Shown: piece after piece, positions 58,926-64,000 of the stretch | Numbering within the stretch: position 1 is the stretch's first letter | How the letters are laid out: every line of letters begins with the position of its first letter | Position numbers and translations under genes: made by a program | Notes under the pieces: model-generated | The model's database searches: none | What the model saw: only the letters and a program-made list of their open reading frames with translations | Told to the model about the DNA's origin: nothing | Assembly (NCBI RefSeq): GCF_014638275.1 | Contig: NZ_BMFJ01000004.1 | Location: forward strand, 62,001-126,000 | Reading direction: 5' to 3' | Length of the DNA stretch: 64,000 nt | Source: Primorskyibacter flagellatus | Lineage (GTDB): Bacteria; Pseudomonadota; Alphaproteobacteria; Rhodobacterales; Rhodobacteraceae

Positions 58926-60101
58926 ATGGACTTCTCACTGAGCGACGAACAGCAGATGCTGCGCGATCTCTGCGCGCGGTTCCGGGACGACCATGTCCGC
59001 CCGCTGGAACGGCTGGTGCTGGCACGCGAGGCCGACGGCGGCAGCGCCGAACTGACCGCGGAGGAACGCGAGCCGCTGGATGCGAAGGCCAAGGAACTGG
59101 GGCTCTACGCGCTGGACGGCCCGGAGGAATACGGCGGGTCCAACCTCGACTGCACCACCATGGTCGGAGTGTGGGAGGAGATGGGCCAGACCTGCGTCGA
59201 ATACTATTTCCCGCCCGACAGTCCGAACCTGCGGATGCTGATGCAGACCTGCACGGAGGAGCAGAAGGTCAAATACCTCGAACCCTATTCGCGGGGCGAG
59301 GCGATCAGCGCCATCGCCATCTCCGAACCCGGCGGCGGCGGCGATCCGGCGGCGATGACCACGCGGGCGGTGCTGGACGGGGACGAATGGGTCATCAACG
59401 GCCGCAAGATCTGGATCAGCAAGGCCACGAAATCGGATTTCACGATCCTCATGGCCTCCACCGATCCGTCCAAGGGGGCGCGCGGCGGGATCTCTGCCTT
59501 CGTGGTGGAAAAGGACACGCCGGGTTTCGTCATCCAGCGCCGGATCCCGATGCTGGGCGGACGCAATACCTACGAGATCGTCATCGACAACCTGCGCCTG
59601 CCGAAATCCGCGCTTCTGGGCGAAATCGGCAACGGCTTCGGGCCGATGCAATTGCGGCTGAACACCCGGCGCGTGCAGATGGCGGCCTGGTGCGCGGGCA
59701 AGACGCGCTATGCGCTGGACCTCATGAAGGATTGGGTCAAGCAGCGGAAGACCTTCGGGGATCTGCTGGCCAACCGGCAGGCGATCCAGTGGTGGATCGC
59801 GGATGCAGAGATGCAGCTGCACGCCCTGCGCCTGATGATCTACAACACCGCCGACAAGATCGACCGGGGGCAGCAGGCGCGCACGGAATGTTCGATGGTC
59901 AAGCTGATGTCGACCGAACTCGCCTGGGATACGATCGACAAGGCGATGCAGGCCCATGGCGGGATGGGGATGACGCGGGAGATGCCGCTTGCCATGATGG
60001 CGAACCACGTCCGCGTCATGCGGATCTACGAAGGGCCGAGCGAGGTGCACCGCATGCTGATCGCCCGCCACGCGCTTCAGGACAGGATACCGGGGCTCTG
60101 A
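58926..60101 (+). CDS. Acyl-CoA dehydrogenase
   Basis: This 391-residue flavoenzyme would introduce an alpha-beta double bond in an acyl-CoA. Start ATG 58926 follows GGGGAGAGC. Motifs: ISEPGGGGDP and WISKATKSD (FAD/substrate domains), MQAHGGMGMT, and catalytic-type Glu369 in IYEGPSEVHR. First gene of an operon with a crotonase and a hydrolase. Substrate not evident. Confidence 0.93.
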   Translation: MDFSLSDEQQMLRDLCARFRDDHVRPLERLVLAREADGGSAELTAEEREPLDAKAKELGLYALDGPEEYGGSNLDCTTMVGVWEEMGQTCVEYYFPPDSPNLRMLMQTCTEEQKVKYLEPYSRGEAISAIAISEPGGGGDPAAMTTRAVLDGDEWVINGRKIWISKATKSDFTILMASTDPSKGARGGISAFVVEKDTPGFVIQRRIPMLGGRNTYEIVIDNLRLPKSALLGEIGNGFGPMQLRLNTRRVQMAAWCAGKTRYALDLMKDWVKQRKTFGDLLANRQAIQWWIADAEMQLHALRLMIYNTADKIDRGQQARTECSMVKLMSTELAWDTIDKAMQAHGGMGMTREMPLAMMANHVRVMRIYEGPSEVHRMLIARHALQDRIPGL

Positions 60102-60118
60102 CCCCGAACGGAGGACAA

Positions 60119-60892
60119 ATGAGCGAAGTCACCATCACGCGCGACGGCCATGTCGCCATCGTCGAACTGCACCGCGGTCCGCACAACTTTGTCGATATCG
60201 CCGCGATTGCCGCGCTTGGCGATGCCTATGCGGAGCTTGACGCGGATCGCGACTGCCGCGCCATCGTGCTGTGTACCGAGGGCAAGAATTTCTGCGCCGG
60301 AGCCAATCTGGCGGAGCGGGTGAAGGACGACGGCGACTCCATTACGCAGGAGGCCGGGCGGCATCTGTACCAGGAGGCGCACCGGCTGGTAAGCAACGCC
60401 AAGCCCGTCGTCGCCGCCGTGCAGGGTGCGGCTGTCGGGGCCGGGATCGGCCTGGCGCTCACCGCAGATTTCCGCGTCGGCTGCCCGGAGTCGCGCCTGT
60501 CCGCCAACTTCGCGCGGCAGGGCTATCACCCCGGCTTCGGCACCACCTTCACCCTGCCGCGCGTCGTCGGCCCGCAGAAGGCCGCGTGGATGTTCATGAC
60601 CGGGGAACGTGTTCCGGGGCAGGAGGCCTATGACATCGGCCTGCTCGACCGGCTGGTCGGTCTGTCCGAACTGCGCGCGACGGCGATGGAGATGGCAACG
60701 GAAATCGCGACCTCGGGTCCGCTGGCGGTCCAGGGTGTGCGGCGGACCCTGCGCATGGGTTTTGCCGACGGCTTCAAGCAGGCGACCTATACCGAACACT
60801 TCGAACAGAGCCTTGTCCGCCCGACCGACGACTTCAAGGAAGGCGTGCTGGCGATGAACGAACGCCGCACCCCGGTCTTCAAGGGATACTGA
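60119..60892 (+). CDS. Enoyl-CoA hydratase/isomerase (crotonase) family protein
   Basis: This 257-residue crotonase starts at ATG 60119 behind GGAGG. The oxyanion-hole motifs EGKNFCAGANL and QGAAVGAGIGLALTADFRV are intact. Where hydratases usually have PEI-x-LG-x-x-PG, this one has FARQGYHPG, so one of the two usual catalytic Glu residues is lacking. It may be an isomerase, lyase or hydrolase of the superfamily. 17 bp after the dehydrogenase and 5 bp before the hydrolase. Confidence 0.88.
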   Translation: MSEVTITRDGHVAIVELHRGPHNFVDIAAIAALGDAYAELDADRDCRAIVLCTEGKNFCAGANLAERVKDDGDSITQEAGRHLYQEAHRLVSNAKPVVAAVQGAAVGAGIGLALTADFRVGCPESRLSANFARQGYHPGFGTTFTLPRVVGPQKAAWMFMTGERVPGQEAYDIGLLDRLVGLSELRATAMEMATEIATSGPLAVQGVRRTLRMGFADGFKQATYTEHFEQSLVRPTDDFKEGVLAMNERRTPVFKGY

Positions 60893-60897
60893 GCGGC

Positions 60898-61749
60898 GTG
60901 CTGGACCTGCCGGATGCCCTCTGCCGGCCGGACGCGCAGCTGGACGGGCTGCGCGACACCGCCCGGACCCGCGTGACGGGGCCGGAGGGCGCGCGGATCC
61001 ACTGGACGGAATGGGGGCAGGGGCCGGTTCTGGTCATGCTGCACGGCGCCTACGGATCTTGGCCGCATTTCGTGCGCAACATCGCGGCCTTCGCGCAGGA
61101 CCACCGCGTGCTGATCCCCGACATTCCCGGTTATGGCCTTTCGGACATGCCCGTCGGCCTGCCCTCCATGGTCGGCATCGGCCGGCAGGTCGCGGCGGGG
61201 CTGGACGACCTGATAGGGGTGGACACGCCGTATCGGCTTGTCGGCTTCTCCTTCGGGGGCGGGGTCGCGGGGCGGCTGATGGTGGATCACCGCGGACGGC
61301 AGAGCCATGTCCTTCTGGCCGCCCCCGCAGGAATCGCCAGCGCCCATGTTCCGCCGATGAAATCCATCCGCGGCCGGGTCGGAGAGGATCTTGCCGACGC
61401 CATCGCCTTCAACCTGCGTTCCATCATGTTCGCCCGCGACGATACGCTTGGACCGCAGGCGATGCGGATCCAGCACGAATGCGCCTCCGTCGCGCAGCTT
61501 CGGGTGGAAAAGGTGGACTGGGGTCCGGGTCTCGGCGCCGCCGTGCCGGGTTTTGCCGGGCATCTGATGGCTGTCTGGGGCGATGCGGATTCCTTTACCA
61601 AACCGGGCGAAGTGCCCGACCGCCCCGGCCAGATCCGGGCCTGGAACCCGGCGGCCGAAACGCATGTCCTGCCTGCGACCGGCCACTGGCTGCAGTATGA
61701 AAATGCGGAGGGGTTCAACGCCCTTCTGCGCGACCTGCTGTGTCGCTAG
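60898..61749 (+). CDS. Alpha/beta hydrolase
   Basis: This 283-residue protein starts at GTG 60898. It has the alpha/beta-hydrolase HGAYGSW oxyanion loop (about 49-55), nucleophile Ser118 in GFSFGG, and a late His in ATGHWLQYE. It completes a three-gene operon for degradation of an ester or CoA compound, perhaps as a thioesterase or C-C hydrolase. Converges with the carboxylesterase gene, 4-bp overlap. Confidence 0.88.
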   Translation: MLDLPDALCRPDAQLDGLRDTARTRVTGPEGARIHWTEWGQGPVLVMLHGAYGSWPHFVRNIAAFAQDHRVLIPDIPGYGLSDMPVGLPSMVGIGRQVAAGLDDLIGVDTPYRLVGFSFGGGVAGRLMVDHRGRQSHVLLAAPAGIASAHVPPMKSIRGRVGEDLADAIAFNLRSIMFARDDTLGPQAMRIQHECASVAQLRVEKVDWGPGLGAAVPGFAGHLMAVWGDADSFTKPGEVPDRPGQIRAWNPAAETHVLPATGHWLQYENAEGFNALLRDLLCR

Positions 61750-63293
61750 ACGGCCCGCTTCACGCCTTTGAGCATCATGCCGACCCGGAAGCGGGGCCAG
61801 GGCTCTGTCAGGGTCCGCATCGCGCGCGCCGGATCGTCCACCACGCGGCAGTCCGCGTCGAAGATCATTGTCGGCCGGCGGGCGCTGTCATAGGCGGGCC
61901 AGTCGGGCAGCGTCCCGGCATTCGGGTCCCCGGTGCCGGCGAAACTGGCCCAGGCGGTCAGCATCCGGTCGGACAGCGCGTCTGCCTCCGCCTTCCGCCC
62001 CAGCATCTCCCGCGCGGTGTGTGTGGTGCCGAAGGCCAGCGGGATGCAGACGGTATGCGGCGCGCCAAGGTCCCCGCCCCAGGGCGCACAGGTCCAGTCG
62101 ACGCGATAGGCCCAGACCGGCGCGCTGCCATGGTCCGCCTTGAGATCGGTGGAGATCCGGCAGTTTCGCGAATAACGGATGTCGGTCAGGATCGCCTCTG
62201 CCACCAGCCCCGGCTTCGGATTGTCCAGCAGGGCGCGCACCTGATCGTAGAGCGGCGCGGTCTCGGCCTCGGTCATCGTGAAAAAGTCGGCGACGATCCG
62301 GCGGGCGCGGGCTTCGGGCATGTCGAAGACGCCCTCTCCCTCCACGCCAAGGAAGAACGACATTTCGTTCTTCGTGGACCCGATCAGCAAGGGGATGTCG
62401 CGGTGCATCTCCAGCCCCTCGCGGCTGAAGGGATCGCAGGGCAGCACGGTGCCATCGACGACAGGGCGGAAGTCGTCGATGCCGCCGTTCCGTTCGACCG
62501 CACGCAGCCGGGCCTGCAGGATCGCCTCCATCGGGACCCCGGCCAGTGCCGCGCGGTTCCCCGGTGCGAGCCCCAGTTCGTCATACAGCAGTTCCGCGCA
62601 GCGGATCGCGCCCTCGGGTCGGGCCATGTCGATCTGCAGCGAGGCGCTCTGCACGATCGCGCGGTGGAACAGCCCCTTCGCGGAGGGCATGGCCATCAGC
62701 ACCGACACCTTCGCCCCGCCGCCGGACTGGCCGAAGATCGTGACGCAGCCGGGATCGCCGCCAAAGGCAGCGATATTGTCGCGCACCCACTCCAGCGCGC
62801 GCACGATGTCGGTCATGCCGACATTCGGATCGCTCGCCTCCGTCCCGTCCCAGGTGAAGCCGAAGGCGTTCAGCCGGTGGTTCAGCGTGACCACCACGAC
62901 ATCCCCCCTTTCGGCCAGCACCGACCCGTGCACGCAGGGCCGGTTGCCGGAGCCGGAGATCCAGGCGCCGCCATGCAGCCAGACCATCACCGGCCGGGGC
63001 CTGTCCGCGTCACGCGGGGCAAAGACGTTCAGCCGCAGGCAGTCCTCGCTCATCGGGCTGGGATCGGCGAGGAAGGAATAGAAGGACGGCCCGCGCCCCT
63101 CGGGTACGACCTGTGGCGCGCGCGGGCCGATATCCGTTGCGACTGCCGGCTGCACTGTCGCCGGTCCGGCGTGGCGCAGCCGTCCCTCTCTGCCGGTGTC
63201 GGTGCCGTAGGGGATGCCCCGGAACACCATGGTCGCGTCGTGAAAACGCCCTTCGATCGCGCCGAGGCGCGTTTCGACGACCGGATGTGGCAT
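61746..63293 (-). CDS. Type-B carboxylesterase
   Basis: This 515-residue esterase has the family marks: SEDCLRLNVF (82-91), the oxyanion motif HGGAW (107-111), and nucleophile Ser190 in FGQSGGG. No signal peptide, so cytoplasmic. It probably frees the acid used by the neighbouring acyl-CoA enzymes. Shares the divergent region with the SDR gene, where a GntR-site-like element lies. Confidence 0.92.
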   Translation of the reverse strand: MPHPVVETRLGAIEGRFHDATMVFRGIPYGTDTGREGRLRHAGPATVQPAVATDIGPRAPQVVPEGRGPSFYSFLADPSPMSEDCLRLNVFAPRDADRPRPVMVWLHGGAWISGSGNRPCVHGSVLAERGDVVVVTLNHRLNAFGFTWDGTEASDPNVGMTDIVRALEWVRDNIAAFGGDPGCVTIFGQSGGGAKVSVLMAMPSAKGLFHRAIVQSASLQIDMARPEGAIRCAELLYDELGLAPGNRAALAGVPMEAILQARLRAVERNGGIDDFRPVVDGTVLPCDPFSREGLEMHRDIPLLIGSTKNEMSFFLGVEGEGVFDMPEARARRIVADFFTMTEAETAPLYDQVRALLDNPKPGLVAEAILTDIRYSRNCRISTDLKADHGSAPVWAYRVDWTCAPWGGDLGAPHTVCIPLAFGTTHTAREMLGRKAEADALSDRMLTAWASFAGTGDPNAGTLPDWPAYDSARRPTMIFDADCRVVDDPARAMRTLTEPWPRFRVGMMLKGVKRAV

Positions 63294-63328
63294 GGGTCTC
63301 TCCTCCCTGATGCCCGGTCATTCAAACA

Positions 63329-63346
63329 GGTTACCATACGTACGGC
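63329..63346. promoter_or_regulatory. GntR-site candidate 3
   Basis: GGTTACCATACGTACGGC in the 131-bp gap between carboxylesterase and SDR genes. It has the core TACCATA and an inner palindrome CGTACG. It would bring both genes under the same GntR regulator. Confidence 0.4.
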
Positions 63347-63424
63347 AACTCTCGACATCAGCCGATATTTGCCGAACGCTCTTTTCAGTAGAACATCTGA
63401 CTCGCTGGTAAAGGAGGAGAGACC

Positions 63425-64000
63425 ATGCGCATGTCCGGAAGACTGGGGCTCGTGACGGCGGCGGCATCCGGGATGGGTCGCGCCGGGGCCATCCGGTTCG
63501 CGAGGGAAGGGGCGGCGGTTGCCGTCGTGGACATAGATGCCGAAGGTGTCGCCAGGGTGGTTGAGGAGATCAACGGCGCGGGAGGCACAGCCATCGGCCT
63601 GATCGGAGACCTGACGGATGACGACTTCTCCCGCGCCATCGTGCACGACGCGGCGAAAGCCTTCGGCGGGCTGGATTTTGCCTGGATGCATGCGGGACAC
63701 CCCGGACCGGCGAGGGTCGAAGGCATGGACATGGAGGTCTGGGACCTTGGCGTCGACCTGAACCTGCGCACCATCGCGATCACCACCGGAGAGGCGCTGC
63801 CCGTGATGCGCAAGCGGAGCAACGGCGCATTGCTCTACACCTCGTCGATCGCGGGGATCAAGGGATCGGACCGCAGCCCGGCCTATTCCGCGATGAAGTT
63901 CGGCGTCGTCGGCTGGACCCGGTCGCTGGCGCAGCGTGTCGCGAAGGACGGCATCCGCGCCAACGTGATCTGCCCCGGCGGGGTCGACACGCCGATGCTG
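63425..64000 (+). CDS. Short-chain dehydrogenase/reductase (3' end outside window)
   Basis: 192 residues are visible from ATG 63425, behind GGAGGAG; the frame is open at the right edge. Rossmann motif TAAASGMGRAGA (variant of TGxxxGxG), Asp at the end of beta-2 (VVDID, favouring NAD), MHAG in place of NNAG, Ser in YTSSIAG and the catalytic pair YSAMK. Divergent from the carboxylesterase. Likely oxidises an alcohol released by the neighbouring esterase; this is inference. Confidence 0.9.
   Translation, partial: MRMSGRLGLVTAAASGMGRAGAIRFAREGAAVAVVDIDAEGVARVVEEINGAGGTAIGLIGDLTDDDFSRAIVHDAAKAFGGLDFAWMHAGHPGPARVEGMDMEVWDLGVDLNLRTIAITTGEALPVMRKRSNGALLYTSSIAGIKGSDRSPAYSAMKFGVVGWTRSLAQRVAKDGIRANVICPGGVDTPML

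Noticed and set aside
1..64000. CRISPR arrays, tRNA or rRNA genes, insertion sequences
   Set aside because: No regularly spaced repeats, no cloverleaf or rRNA-like sequence and no transposase frame were seen in the window.

Overview
The window is a high-GC segment of an alphaproteobacterial replicon, most likely from the Rhodobacterales (Roseobacter/Rhodobacter relatives). The main evidence is a three-gene repABC replication and partition module with three identical 16-bp parS palindromes, an alphaproteobacterial flagellar set (FlaF, FlbT, DUF1217 protein, MotE-like protein, DUF6468-like protein, FlgJ without muramidase, separate lytic transglycosylase), MucR-type zinc-finger regulators and an FtcR/CtrA-like regulator. 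The repABC genes lie inside the flagellar cluster, between fliI and the motA operon, so the flagellum appears to be carried by a plasmid or chromid.

Layout. (1) 1-9039: the 3' end of a giant two-partner-secretion / contact-dependent-inhibition exoprotein whose tail carries a PD-(D/E)XK-nuclease-like motif, followed by a string of short, partly paralogous immunity-like genes, one of them a fusion made of pieces of two neighbours. (2) 9027-16678: minus-strand operon flgB-flgC-fliE-fliQ-sltF-flhA-fliR-flhB and divergent fliI. (3) 16688-20374: repA-repB-repC (minus strand), with parS sites, a plus-strand antisense RNA between repB and repC, and an AT-rich oriV candidate inside repC. (4) 20375-32256: motA with two small genes; divergently a flagellar unknown, a glycosyltransferase-FkbM fusion, an FlmG-like TPR glycosyltransferase, two MucR-family genes, motB, an unknown, a sigma factor, fliK and flgD. 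(5) 32257-36174: flgF-flgG-flgA-flgH and a FliL-like gene. (6) 36286-50126: a periplasmic helical-repeat protein, flgE-flgK-flgL, the FtcR-like regulator (minus strand), flgI-flgJ-flgN, three tandem flagellins, flaF, flbT and a DUF1217 gene. (7) 50148-57439: fliF-fliH-fliN-fliP-fliG (minus strand) and fliL-fliM-DUF6468-motE (plus strand). (8) 57506-64000: ccdAB toxin-antitoxin, a GntR/FCD regulator and a small acyl-CoA/ester catabolic group (acyl-CoA dehydrogenase, crotonase, alpha/beta hydrolase, carboxylesterase, SDR cut by the window end).

How the parts fit. Nearly all structural, export, hook and motor parts of one flagellum are here. I see no fliD, fliS, fliO or chemotaxis genes, so steering genes must be elsewhere. 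Regulation looks self-contained: an FtcR-like regulator with an atypical receiver, a divergent sigma-70-family factor, two MucR proteins and FlaF/FlbT. A recurring CAAGAATA-like element sits in many of the flagellar intergenic regions, and the three flagellin mRNAs share a structured leader next to the flaF-flbT genes. RepABC/parS and ccdAB would keep the replicon in the population, and the CDI-like island at the left would act in competition between neighbouring cells.

All assignments come from reading the sequence and translations by eye; no database search was run.
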